The notes beneath the pieces were generated by a model that saw nothing but the letters and a program-made list of their open reading frames with translations, was not told the origin of the DNA and made no database searches. A stretch of 64,000 nt of DNA from Triticum aestivum (taxonomy: Eukaryota; Streptophyta; Magnoliopsida; Poales; Poaceae): NCBI RefSeq assembly GCF_018294505.1, contig NC_057801.1, forward strand, positions 845,404,613-845,468,612, in the 5' to 3' direction. This document shows, piece by piece, positions 11,301 to 21,445 of the stretch. The translations under genes were made by a program, and so were the position numbers. The stretch's first letter is position 1; the number at the start of each line of letters is the position of its first letter.

Positions 11301-11736
11301 CAGAATTATCACGAGTGAATGCACGTACGGAAACTAGATTCTTAATTAAGGAAGGAGAAATCAGAATGTCAAGAAGGGAAAGTGAACGAGAATTTGTGGG
11401 AAGGGAAGCAGAACCCACGGCGGTGATTGGTAAGGCAGAGCCATCACCAACAATGATCGTGGAGGGAGTGGAGGGATGGGGAGGCGAAGAGAGTATACCG
11501 GATCCTAAGCCCATGTGCGAGGACGCGCCGCTGTCGAGAATCCATTCGCCCCCGGGCGCGGACGGAGGCTGCACCGAGAGCTGGTTGAGGGCCGCGATCA
11601 ACGCAGCCTGATCCCACTGGGGCGCGGACGGCGCGGGAGCGGAGTACGATGCCTGGAGGGCGTGAGGCAGGGCCGGCGCGGGCGGCCGGGCGCCAAGGAG
11701 CCCCGGGGCGGACCAGGCCTGAAAGGTGCCGGCCAC
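8368..11736 (-). CDS. Copia Pol polyprotein (PR-INT-RT-RNase H)
   Basis: An uninterrupted frame of about 1122 codons. In order it carries an aspartic protease (WILDSGASSHM, residues 65-75), a GAG-pre-integrase zinc motif (LWHQRLGHPG, then HCAACRTGKHTRLPF), an integrase core (FELCHCDLW and QTDNGREFD), a reverse transcriptase (VHQLDVKNAFLHG, LLLYVDDIVLAA with the YVDD active site) and a RNase H (YSDADWAGCPDTRRSTSG, then DNISAVYMSTNP). All expected catalytic motifs are visible, so the protein looks functional. The N-terminal boundary is not a true start: the first codon listed, at 11736, is GTG, the frame stays open upstream, and expression presumably depends on reading through from gag, which is in another frame. 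The stop lies 6 bases inside the 3' LTR. Confidence 0.9.
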   Translation of the reverse strand: MAGTFQAWSAPGLLGARPPAPALPHALQASYSAPAPSAPQWDQAALIAALNQLSVQPPSAPGGEWILDSGASSHMGLGSGILSSPPHPSTPSTIIVGDGSALPITAVGSASLPTNSRSLSLLDILISPSLIKNLVSVRAFTRDNSVSVEFDPYGFSIKDLSTRTVLLRCDSSGDLYPFVRPHHCLTATVAADLWHQRLGHPGVATLAKASSYYKFSFNKSPSTHCAACRTGKHTRLPFSSSTTKTSFPFELCHCDLWTSPVPNVSGYLYYLVILDDFTHYAWTFPIRRKSEVHRLLTLFYAYVRTQFSRPILAFQTDNGREFDNIANRSLLESHGTRFRLSCPYTSQQNGKAERILRTLNDGVRTLLLHASMPPRWWAEALSTSTYLLNRRPCKPRLLTTPYELLHGHVPDFRHLHVFGCLCYPNIIAISPHKLAARSVACVFLGYPDERKGYRCYDPTTRRILFSRHVTFVESVFPFKTLPNSPDDQLDLISDPPASDHVDHDPPPAWPTCPSPVSPHATSPPPFAGAPTPPPDSPALGQPTTPHGSDQPIPGPPSPHTGPAAGSSSLPVAPPRHPMITRARHGIFQPNPRYADSLLAATPISPLPSSVRDALRDPNWRAAMQSEFDALISNATWTLVPRPPNTTVVTGKWVFRHKMNSDGSLEHYKARWVVRGFAQRPGIDFGETFSPVVKPATIRTVLTLACSRGWPVHQLDVKNAFLHGILAEQVHCYQPAGFVDSARRDHVCRLSKSLYGLKQAPRAWFQWFAGFATTIGFAASRSDASLFILRRGSSIAYLLLYVDDIVLAAPSSDLLRDIVSKLQHEFAMKDMGPLHFFLGIQVRRTPRGFFLSQSNYAEELLQRAGMTHCRPASTPVDTQPKLAAASGSPVSDPSEYRSLAGGLQYLTMTRPDLAYAVQQACLHMHNPRDCHLAILKRILRYVRGTATSGLLLPASPSTDIVAYSDADWAGCPDTRRSTSGYCVYLGGALVSWSSKRQATVSRSSAEAEYRAVANAVADCVWLRQLLGELGCSLSKATVVFCDNISAVYMSTNPVHHGRTKHIELDIHFVREKVALGELRVVHVPTTQQLADVMTKGLPTSSFQAFRSSLCVLPADDDSTAVGC

Positions 11737-12671
11737 GGCCGGAGCGGTGGCGCCGGTGCGCGGTAGCCGGCATGGGAGCCACCAGGTGCCCCGCCATGGT
11801 GAGGAGCCCCGCCGGTGGACGAACCAGCGCCATTAGGCGCGTTCTTCTTGCGCTTCTTCCGGCTGCTGTTGCCGGAGGGGCCGGGAGCAGGAGACCCGGC
11901 GCCGAGGAGAGCCACGGGAAAGTGAGGGGCCGGAGCCGTCGGTGGTGGTGGCGGGCGCGAGGCATGGAAAGCCTGCGCCTGGGCGATGAGGGCGTTGCGG
12001 GCGGCGGAACGCGCCTGGCGAGCGAGACGCTGCTCTTCGAGTAGGAGGAAGGAGCGAAGCTTGACGAAGAAGGGAGGGCGCCCGCGAGTCATGTGCGGGA
12101 TCGTGTGCTGGAGGCGCTCATCGAGGCCGCGCAGAACGTTGTCGACGAGATCGCGTTCCTTCACATGGCGGCCGAGGTCGCCGAGCTGATCGGCCATCTG
12201 CTTCAGCTTGGACGTGTATTCGACCACAGCGAGGTCGCCTTGCATGAAACTGTGAAACTCATCGCGAAGGTAGGTGGCGCGGGCGTGGCGGTTGCTGCGG
12301 AAGAGCGACCGGAGGGAGCGCCAGAGGGAACGCGCCGTGTCGTTGCGCTCCTCGATGATCTCCAGAGTCGAGGGCGTCACGGTGGCGTTGTACCAGGAGA
12401 CGACGGCGAAGTCATTGAGATGCCAGTCGGAGGAGACCTGCGCCCGCGAGCCGTCGACGTGGTCGAGCAGGCCGAACTTGGCGAGCGCGCCGAGGAATTG
12501 GCGGCGCCACAGCCCGTAATTCTCCTTCTCGTAGTCGAGAACGACCAGGACATGATCACGGATGCGAAGCGACTGGATGGTTTGGGTGGGAATGGTTTGG
12601 GTTGCAACGGGCAGACCAAAGTCCTCGTCGGAGTCGGAACCGGCCGAGGAGGAGTGGGAGGAGGAGCTCAT
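11598..12671 (-). CDS. Copia Gag
   Basis: 357 codons from ATG at 12671 (the frame is open further upstream into the 5' LTR, but without a better ATG). Early residues SLRIRDHVLVVLDYEKENYG, then WRRQFLGAL and the helical stretch around EYTSKLKQMADQLGDLG, match the Copia capsid-type Gag (UBN2/retrotran_gag families), which packages element RNA into virus-like particles. The C-terminal part is basic and Pro/Gly-rich, and no CCHC zinc knuckle is visible. It overlaps the pol frame for about 139 nt (11598-11736), with pol in the -1 frame. Either a programmed shift or a single-base indel in this GC-rich stretch separates the two. Confidence 0.85.
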   Translation of the reverse strand: MSSSSHSSSAGSDSDEDFGLPVATQTIPTQTIQSLRIRDHVLVVLDYEKENYGLWRRQFLGALAKFGLLDHVDGSRAQVSSDWHLNDFAVVSWYNATVTPSTLEIIEERNDTARSLWRSLRSLFRSNRHARATYLRDEFHSFMQGDLAVVEYTSKLKQMADQLGDLGRHVKERDLVDNVLRGLDERLQHTIPHMTRGRPPFFVKLRSFLLLEEQRLARQARSAARNALIAQAQAFHASRPPPPPTAPAPHFPVALLGAGSPAPGPSGNSSRKKRKKNAPNGAGSSTGGAPHHGGAPGGSHAGYRAPAPPLRPWPAPFRPGPPRGSLAPGRPRRPCLTPSRHRTPLPRRPRPSGIRLR

Positions 12672-12725
12672 GGTCGCCGGGAGGTTGGGAGGGCAGCGGA
12701 AGCTATGGATCTTAGGCTGATACAA

Positions 12726-12911
12726 TGTCAGAACCAGAGCGAGGGTAGGAGAGAAAGGTTTTGTGCAACGCTTGATTTCATTGATACAAAGATTACACGT
12801 ATATGTAGTTACACAGCTCAACTGAACCAAACGAGAACCAGCCGTGGGAATAGGGCAGCACTAACCACTAACCCCACTCCTCTATACATGCAGTACACAC
12901 GATCGCTAACA
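12726..12911 (-). repeat. 5' LTR of the Copia element in MADS copy A
   Basis: 186 bp, TGTCAGAACC...CGCTAACA in plus orientation. It lacks the 25-bp duplication of the other LTR. The adjacent internal bases on the minus strand read TTGTATCAGCCTAAG, a Met-tRNA-like primer site. Confidence 0.95.
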
Positions 12912-12916
12912 CCGTC

Positions 12917-13720
12917 GACTCCGTCGTGGAACGCTTCCTGGCGGGGGAGGCTGCGGGGGCTGGCGCGAGGGAGGAGGGCGCTGCCGACGACCGCTTGCTG
13001 GCCGGGGAGGGTGCTGCCGGCGAAGACGAGAAGCTCGAGAAGCTGCAGCAGGAGTTCGACGAGCTGCGCACGGAGCTGGCCGAGTTGAAGAAGCGGACCA
13101 AGCGCACGGACAAGGCCATGGCGAAAGAGCGCTCTGCGGGGGACCAGATAGCGGCTTGGTTCGACACCAAGGCGCGCGACATGGGAGACGAGGACATGGC
13201 GGCCTTCTTCGCCGCGCTGATGCAGATGAAGGACGCCGTCTCCGATCGCGCCAACCAGGTTCTTCTCGAGGCGATGCACGCCCACATGAGCCGCATGGCG
13301 GAGGTGGCCCCACCACCGCCGCCGCCCCAGATCTTCGGTGGTAACACCTTCGAGTTCGGTAGCAGCAGCGGCACCGCCAACGACGGGATGGAGTTCCAGT
13401 TTCTGGGGCCTCCACCACAGGAGCAGGGGTTCGAGGCCCGGATGGATATGCAGCAGATGGTGATGGCGCCGCTGCCTCCGTCTCACGTGGTCGCCGCCGG
13501 GATGGATGTGCAGGACATGCCTCCGCCGCCGGGGTTGGCCGCCGGGATGGATCTGGAGCAGATGCAGATGACGATGCCTAAGCCGCTGGGGTTCGACGCA
13601 GGGCTAGACAAGGAGATAGATCAATGGCTTGATGTGATGCTGCCGCGTCCGGAGTTCACTGCCGGGATGGAGACGGTGCAGCAGGGGCTCCATCAACCCA
13701 ACGCCGGCTTCCCGTACTGA
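12917..13720 (+). pseudogene. MADS copy A, 3' part
   Basis: 267 codons plus TGA, continuing residue 72 onward after one copy of the CCGTC duplication is discounted. Without the Copia element the protein would be 338 residues, longer than many AGL62-type proteins. It starts DSVVERFLAGE, the usual region after a type I MADS domain, followed by a charged predicted coiled coil (EDEKLEKLQQEFDELRTEL to about KRTDKAMAKE), then a proline run (APPPPPPQI). The C-terminal third is built of degenerate repeats around (A)AGMDxxQM and ends PEFTAGMETVQQGLHQPNAG. The frame is otherwise undamaged, so the retrotransposon insertion was probably the inactivating event. Confidence 0.9.
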
Positions 13721-14160
13721 GATCCAAACCCAGTCAGAGCCCGAGTCCAGTGCATGCATATGGACACTAGTTTCGTATGCCTAGTTTACATATGCATCTT
13801 CTACTCAAGTCTTCGCGTTAATTTTTTGTTTTGTTTGAAATGAAGTCGTCGCGTCAATCTTTGGTACATGCTCTGCATCTACCCTGGATGTGGACGAAAT
13901 TAAATATTTCGTCAATGTTTTTATTTGGTCATTTCCTTTCCTTATCATGCATTAATGGGTTGTAATCTGTATTGCACCGATATGAATGAAATACAAAGGT
14001 CGATCTGTGCTGGATACATCTTTTTATTAATTACTGTATATACTATTACTAAAATAAGGGACAAACGAGCCATCCCATGCATTCACATAATCTACAATTT
14101 TGACACCGTTTATAAGAATTTTTAATGGCTGAGATTTAAAAGATTCGAAAATTACGTCAG
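13721..14160 (+). other. 3' flank of MADS copy A (probable 3' UTR)
   Basis: Conserved in all three MADS copies (also 47817-48184 and 50278-50599). It contains TATGAATGAAATACAAAGG (about 13980-14000), a plausible plant polyadenylation signal. Conservation among paralogues is why I include it as probable 3' UTR. Confidence 0.5.
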
Positions 14161-15786
14161 TATGCAATGATTACAAACTACGTACCATTAAATGTTTATA
14201 AACAAAAATGCAAGAACTGATGCATAAATCTAAATATCAAGAGGAATATATGTCACTAATTCTAAATAAAATATAATCAAAATCGATGTGCCTTAAAAAT
14301 ACACGATCTCTTGATTCTTATATAAAGGTTGAGATAATTTCAAAAAAATAATATTATAAAGGTTGAGATTAAAAGAGAAAAAAAGGTATTCATGACTTTA
14401 ATCAGTGAGCAACGGTCACACACAAAAAGGGTCGCATACATAGGCATCGAGAAATTAGCCATTTGGGTATGCATCTATGAGGCACATATAGACAAGGAAA
14501 AGCGTACCGGTAAAAAAGGGAAATACTTTCTAATAGGCATATATGTTCTCCCTCGGTTGTTTCTACTCCATTTATTATATTTGTCCGAGGCCAAAAATTT
14601 GTAAAGCTTGAATATATTTATAGGGAAAATATCAAGATCTACGATACCAAATTAATATAATATGCGAAATTTATTCCACAATGGATCTAATGATGTCAAT
14701 TTTGTATTTATTTTTTTCATGTAAAAGTTATTCAAACATTGAAGAGTTTGACTTGAGACAAGCTAATATTCAGAGTAAAAAGAAACAGAGGGAATACATA
14801 ATTTTGCATGAGGTTTATAGAAACTCCGCAAGGCCAACAGTAATAGGAAGGCAACATTACCCAAGGAAAAAATGCTATAGAAAAAACATTCGCAAACTAC
14901 AGAGCGAAACAGCCACAAAAATCAACAAAATTGTCAGAGGGACAGATGCAAAGATCGCCAACCAATCATAAACATAAAAGATCCAAGAAATTTGTCAATT
15001 TGTGATAATAATTATATATGCAGTTTTATCATGTCGATCGAGAATATGAGTTTTTTTATCTTTTGTAAAATACATCCTAGATAAATCTTTTATGATGTGG
15101 ATAAATAAAATGATTCACTAATATATATAAAGTTTGAAATATTGATTTTTTTTCATAAATCTGATTGTGTTTTATCAAGCTACACATTCTGGCTACAATG
15201 TTTCTCCTATAATTTTTGTTGCATATTATTGACTAATAAGAAAAATTAAATAGGATAACATTCTCTAGACAAACTACTGTTAGAGAAAACAGTCACATGT
15301 GCACCACCAGAGAATAACAAGTTATGACGAGGGTGAGTGAGAGAACATTTCACAAATCTCGGCAACACTCAATGATAGTTACATTGATTTACATTGGAAA
15401 GCAAGATAGTGAATTGGAGTATTATGAGAAGACATCGAGCATATGGATCAGGTATGATATGGTATTTATAAAAATACGGTGAAATGAAAAAAGGAATCAA
15501 GTATATGAAATAAATATTTACATTTTCCCTAAAATTCCAAAAAATCTTTGTGGACAGAATCAAGGGATGAGAAGGACTGGAATAGCGAAAGATGAAGAAT
15601 ACTATGAGAGATAAATTTTTTTTTTGCATTATGGGAGACATACCACGATCCTTTTCGTCCTTCACCATCACACATCATTGTACTTGCCAGCAACTTCATA
15701 TAAAAAGGAATTGAATTTGCGCCAGAATCTAACTTTGTTGTCTCGAGATGTAAATGGTGTTCATATTATCTATATCAAGATGAATG
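14160..15786. repeat. Duplicated flank, unit A part 1
   Basis: Matches 50935-52503 nearly throughout, with scattered substitutions and small indels. It contains no convincing gene. The short ORFs at 14392-14604 and 14681-14971 are present in both copies but with low-complexity, stop-prone sequence. It ends at the CAA target site of the CACTA element. Confidence 0.8.
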
Positions 15787-15789
15787 CAA

Positions 15790-18700
15790 CACTACTAGGA
15801 AAAAGGCTACTAGCAGCGCGGGTAAAATGGGTACTAGTAGCGCGGGTACCCGCGCTACTAGTATCGCGCTACAGCTAATAGTCAGTAGTAGTGTGGGTTA
15901 AACCCTCGCTACTACTAACTTTGTTAGTAGTAGCGTGTGCCCCCCAAGCTACTGCTATTACGTACACGCGCTACTACTAATGAAATAGTAGTAGCGTGGG
16001 TAAACAACCAACGCTACTAGTATCCTATATACTAGTAGTGCTCAGTTTCCTCCCCACGCTACTACTAACAATTTTGGAATTAAAAAAAATAAAAATTAGA
16101 TGCAGTATTCATGAATAGTAATACGTCCAATGCAAAACAAATGAATGTCATTGAACCATCTCAATATTTCATTTAACATGCCACAGAACCATCTCAAGAT
16201 TCCATTTAACATCAGACACACACAACCATCATCGTAAGGTGGGTACCTTCCCTAGTGGTCTACCACCAACCTAAACAGACCAATTCTCTAGATGTATCTA
16301 CCTATGCTCGGACTTCATACGTCGGTGGACTCGAATCCTCCCTCTCCCCCGGATGATGGCGTCAAGTTCCTCCACCTCGGCGACCTCCGGCATCGAAATC
16401 ACCTGGACGATCATCTATGCGACGTGGCAACCAGGCTTCACGGTGAAGTCCGTCTCCGAGTGGTTGAAGAGCATAGCGCCACCGGGCCGTGCTAGTCAGC
16501 GTCGATCACCTCTACGCCCACGTCGGGAAAGTGAAAACTTGTTAGTACGCAAATTGCAACAGTTCAACCAAATATAGTACTAGCAAACATGCACGAATAG
16601 GGAAAAGACATTTTCTCGTTCACCTAGTTAGGTATCAACTATTTAAATAAAAAAATCAGCAACTTCTTCCTTAAATAAAAGCGGTGCTTGGTAACTGCAC
16701 TTGAAAAGCTTGATAGCATATGAGATTAAGATATATAAATTTATGTGGTCACGTCCTTGCATGTTGGAAACAATCATTGGTTAAGATTACACTCTTTTGT
16801 AGAGGAAAGAACTTTGGGACAATCAACAACCTTTTACTTGATATCCGCTAGCTACTTTGGATTCAATAAGAAAAGGAACATTTATTTGAACTGAAAAGAA
16901 CAAGCAGGCAAGCATGCTATCAATCTTTTGGCTAGAATTTCACAAAATGCACCTGTCAAGTGTACTCTAACAATCGACGTGTCCCATCTCCTCATGATTA
17001 AGGACTTTAGCTGAGCCGACAACATGGAGCAAGATGTAGTCGTTTCCGAGCATGAACCCTTGGCTGTCATCAATGAACCTGCAACATCCATCATGTCCAT
17101 TGTAAAATATCTTAGTTTCAGATAAGAAAAGAACTGAACTCTGAACATAGGATGTTATCTAAATCCTTACTTTATGGAGTCAAGATTTCAGCAGCAAAAA
17201 AAGGAAATATATTTCACTGATTTTGGTGTTGCAACAACGTATATACTTTATCACATTATAAGTCCTCATACCATCAACTATGACAAAATCTGAGAGTATA
17301 TGTCTGGTTACATTCACCAAAGTCCAAATATAAAATTCTGTCCAACATAGTACAGCCCACTTTGATAATTTCATAGGATTTAATATACCGAACGAAACCT
17401 GACAAGTGATATGTGTTTAAGTATCTACAGAACAGCCTCTAAAATTTTCCTGTTGTAACTTTATTTTAATACCACCTCTAACAAGGCCTAATCTCCCATA
17501 TCAAAATACTGTACCCAGGAACATATATTTCGGGACAGCAAACTAAACTGATAGCTGCTCTCAAACCGTACATCCAAATGACACAAATAAATGCTCTAAA
17601 GAAACCTTGAAACTTTATCTAAAACATACGTAAAGGGGCCAACTCAAAATTCTGAGCCTAGCTAACTCATTTTTCAGATATAATCTTGCTGTCAAGATTT
17701 TCTCTAAAAGGCAACCACATCTCGCAATATTGCTCATGAATGGGCTATCATCCCTAACTAATTTGGTTAAACAAAGGATCTAGCATACAATAGGTCTGCT
17801 ATGCACCTTACATGGATGTTACAAAAACACCCAAAATCCAAGTTCAGTACATGAAACACTCACTAGGTAGTAGGTACTAGTTTGAGCTCACGTAACAAGC
17901 CAAGGGTTGAGTTTAGCTCCTATTGACTTAGCTTCTCACTTCTCTCATGTATAAGTAAAAGGCTAGTGAATTAAAAATACAACTAGCTGCAGATTATTAA
18001 CCCAATACGAATCATGAATTTCGAGGGAAGCTAACTGTACAACCAGTATTGGACTGAATCATGTATTTCGACTGCATATAAAGACATAATCCCTCTTTGT
18101 GTACTGAAAACGCTGAAACTGATGCACATGCGTCACTAGTCAGACAAAATTCAGCATGGGTTCCGCACCCCCACAGCTAGCTGATCCGTGTCCGGGAACG
18201 GCACACACGGGTTCCGCGTGAGGCAGGACAGAAGAACAAGAAGAAACCTTGGGGTTGGCGGACAGGGCGATGGAGGAGGAGACGAGCTGGGCGCGGGCGC
18301 GGCTTGCCGCCGGCCGCGCGGAAGCAGTCGAACAGGCACCCCATTCAAGGACGGTGGCACGCACATCTATCTCACAAGGCTCTACTTGATAAACAAAAGC
18401 ATATAATACTTGATGCTATCAATCTTAGCACAAGAAGAAAAATTAAGTAATTAACACAGCCTCTCCGATAGAATGGATGGATGCATCATGCACAATCATT
18501 GCTTATAAGTGGACTGAGCTTTGTTTGCTATTCTGAGTTAGTGGTGTTGGTGCACCGTCGGCACCACCGTGGATGTTCCCGTGGTGACCCTCGACGCTGA
18601 CGCTGATGATGGCGGAGTGTTCCAGCCCACGCGCAGCCGGTAGCTTTGCTCCTGGTAGTTCAACTGCCCCCGCTTTTGGTAAGCCAGCTATGAGCATGGC

Positions 18701-19832
18701 CTTTCAAGTTTATGTATGCGGTTGTCCAAGTATGCAACGAATAGGGAGCTTGGTACATACATGCGTGTTTGCAACTGTGAACACTTGCTAATTTATGTTT
18801 TATGTAAGCAATAGCCAAACATGTTTGCAGTATTCTCAATACTCTAGAAAACTTCTGTATGTCAAAACTGTAGTTTTCAAATACTTTGGGTTATCCAAGA
18901 CTTTGCCATCAAACAGGGCCTAAAACTGTAGATCACTTGAATGCAGCAACACAATACTTCAATCCTATAAATTTGGAGAGCATGTCATACCCATATATTC
19001 ATTCCTAAACTCTAGAATCAAACTGAGCTAATTAATCTAATCAACCCTAATTAAACAGCAGCCGATCAAGGTGATTAACCTCAAACTGCAACAACTCCCT
19101 AACTTGCCATGTATCATGGGTTGGTGGATAGATCTGAAACAGAGAGATGGGGGGCAAAGGTAGGCGGTGGGGCCTGAGAACAAGTCACCGGAGAAGGAGG
19201 GAGGCTCTGGGCCTCTGCGTCGTGGGGAGAAGGAGCTCCATCTCCATGGCAGCGTCCCGTCCTACGGAGGTGCGCGACTCCAGCCGTCGTCACCGTCCGC
19301 GCCATGGCGACCTGCAGAAAAAGGAAGAAAATATGAGGTGAGGAGGAGAGGGTGGGCGAAGAATGAGGGCAGAGAGCTAAGTTTTGGGGTCGCGGGAGAG
19401 AGAGGGGGTGTCACGGGCGAGAGAGAGGGATTTTTTTTGAGGGAGAGAGTGGGATTTTCTATGAGCGGTGCGAGGTAGAGGGATGGGTGCCCGTGGTAGT
19501 GGTATCGCGGCTCAGCAAATTCGCCCTACTACTAATTACGGTCAACCGGCGGGTTTCGTCGACCGACAGTAGTAGCGAGGGTTGTACCTCAAGCGCTACT
19601 GCTATTTTATTAGTAGTAGCGCGTGTTGTACAATTCGCGCTACTACTATGGCTTGTCTGTGGGGTACGATTGAGAATATTTACTAGTAGCGTGTTTTATT
19701 GGGTCACGCGCTACTAATAATATTTACTAGTAGCGCGGGTCAATATAGCGCGCTATTAGTAACTAGTTGTAGCGCGGGTCAATATAGCGCGCTACTAGTA
19801 AGCGACTGTGTATAAGCTTTTCCCTAGTAGTG
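15790..19832. mobile_element. Complete non-autonomous CACTA element (4.0 kb)
   Basis: Begins CACTACTAGGAAAAAGGCT and ends with the inverted AGCTTTTCCCTAGTAGTG. A 3-bp duplication CAA flanks it (15787-15789 and 19833-19835). Both arms (15800-16070 and 19540-19815) carry subterminal repeats of TAGTAGCGCGGGT/ACCCGCGCTACTA. The paralogous unit B has the uninterrupted target (GATGAATGCAACAACG, 52497-52512), proving the insertion and both ends. There is no transposase frame. The interior holds GC-rich gene-like scraps near 16340-16510, 18540-18700 and 19140-19330. Confidence 0.95.
16290..17100 (-). pseudogene. Possible captured gene fragment inside the CACTA element
   Basis: On the minus strand, after an acceptor-like TGTTGCAG near 17072, a frame reads FIDDSQGFMLGNDYILL and then VVGSAKVLNHEEMGHVDC before a stop near 16966. 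A second GC-rich stretch, 16503-16300, reads PGGAMLFNHSETDFTVKPGC. These look like host exons rather than transposon DNA, but I cannot name the gene and the two pieces may not belong together. Treat as a low-confidence capture. Confidence 0.25.
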
Positions 19833-19835
19833 CAA

Positions 19836-21445
19836 CAACGACTAATATATATCAAATATAGCTGCGCAAATACGCTGGTCACACTGCCAGATATAGATAT
19901 TATACAAATATCTATGAAAAATCCTTCATGTTTTTCTGTGAATCAGAATCTTTCCTTTCTTAGGGGAATTATAGTCTTACCTGTTAATTCGTTCTTATTC
20001 ACACAAATATCGTCCTTTGGACCATACAAATTTTAGGTCCAACATCACATCCGACAACACAAGAACGTTATTGCCTAAGAAACAGCCAGTAAACCATGTC
20101 AATGGAACGTCAGATATTTAACGCCCCTGTCTCGCTAAGTTAGGTATATGTATCCTTTCGATCGCCCATCCTTACGCAATCAGTTGTTTAGTGACCTCAT
20201 ATCATTGAATTAACAATCCTCTCCTGTCGTGGTGCACAGAAATTTTTTCTCTCACAAACTAGTTTTCTTGTCTGCTCTTGGAATGTACTACGTGGCCAAG
20301 GCCAACCTCCTAAGTATGCTAATGACCTCTTCAAATTAATCTCTAAAAATCCTCACGCTACGTTCATCCAAGAAACAAAATTTACCTTGTTAGAAGCTAC
20401 AAAAGTCATTTCTACCAGCTGGACTAGATCTCACCGAGATCAGGATATGGCGCAAGATCAACCATAGCATAGAGAAGAAATTGATAGTTCGATCCTGCGA
20501 TTTTTTCTCGCATCACTCTCTGCAGGCGATTCAAGGGCGAATAGGATTTTATCATTGTGGCACGCTCCTCCAACCCTGTTCTTTTTGTCGGCTAGAGGGC
20601 ATCCACCAGAAGAACCTATGTGGCTACCGGTGTGGGTGGCACCGAGGACTCAATTGCCCCTGGTTGGGTGGATGGTCTGTGCACGCCGAGGCGGTGGCCT
20701 CATGTTGGGTGGGGGTGGGGGTGGGGGTGGGGTACTCTCACGTTTTCATATTTTAGTCTCACCTTAGTGGAAAAAAGGTGAAATATTCCCATGTTTGACT
20801 TAATGACTCAATTGATTATGATATACAATAGGATAAGCATGAGCAACTTTTCAACTTTTTAATGTTTGATTCAGATGCATATATTAATAGCAGAAGACTA
20901 GCTACATAAAAGAAAGGGCCATGGCCAGGAATAAATAATCACATATATATGCACATTCAATCAATCAAAGAAATTTATAGAATCTTACTCCAATATTATG
21001 CATCACATGAAACTGGTTGTCACCCGACATGGTATCATTACTTCATGTTTATCAACCTACAAACTAAAAGGACCCCCATGAATACTTTAGTAATGGATAT
21101 CCTAATGGGAAATATAATAACACAATATTTACAATTATTGTTTATCTAGATCTATTCCAATTAGAACCTGATTATATCATTTATTCAACTAGCAAGCACT
21201 AATATGCATGAGAAGATATTTCATACGTATGATGGTTTTGCCGGGTTGTGCCTCGATTAATCAGTGACACACACTTACACTATTGTTGCTCATATTTGTC
21301 TCTCTACAGCTTGGGCATGCGTTTATGTACGCAAGGAGAAATTTGAGAGGATGAATATGATTTGAGAATAGTGTACACTTACTATTATTTTTTAGGGGGA
21401 TATGTTCATGTAGATTGGGTAACACAGGATATGAATCTTTGTGGC
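19836..21445. repeat. Duplicated flank, unit A part 2
   Basis: Matches 52507-54076, including the CAACAACGA start, GTGGCACGCTCCTCCAACCC (about 20558) and the end GATTGGGTAACACAGGATAT (about 21414). No gene is supported. A G-rich run lies at 20704-20736. Homology stops at 21445, where Gypsy and CACTA debris replaces about 250 bp still present in unit B (54077-54330). Confidence 0.8.

Larger units (their letters stand above)
8163..12911 (-). mobile_element. Near-intact Copia retrotransposon (Ale/Retrofit-like) in the MADS gene
   Basis: A complete 4749-bp element in antisense to the host gene, with a perfect CCGTC target duplication (8158-8162 and 12912-12916). LTRs are 8163-8373 (211 bp) and 12726-12911 (186 bp), TG...CA. 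They differ by three substitutions plus one 25-bp tandem duplication in the left copy (TATACATGCAGTACACACGAT recurs). On the minus strand the primer site follows the 5' LTR (TTGTATCAGCC) and a GCGGTGGGG polypurine tract precedes the 3' LTR. Gag and pol frames are free of internal stops but lie in different frames. Short LTRs, small size and a gag without a zinc knuckle suggest the Ale/Retrofit lineage. About 1.6% LTR divergence implies a recent insertion, roughly half a million years at a commonly assumed grass rate. Confidence 0.95.

Noticed and set aside
12093..13088. 331-codon plus-strand ORF
   Set aside because: It is antisense to the Copia gag and runs across the LTR into MADS copy A; a shadow frame.
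12818..13486. 222-codon minus-strand ORF over MADS copy A, and similar ORFs over copies B and C
   Set aside because: Antisense shadows of a GC-rich coding region. Only the one over copy C (47477-46957) is discussed, because of its splice junction with the B3 gene.
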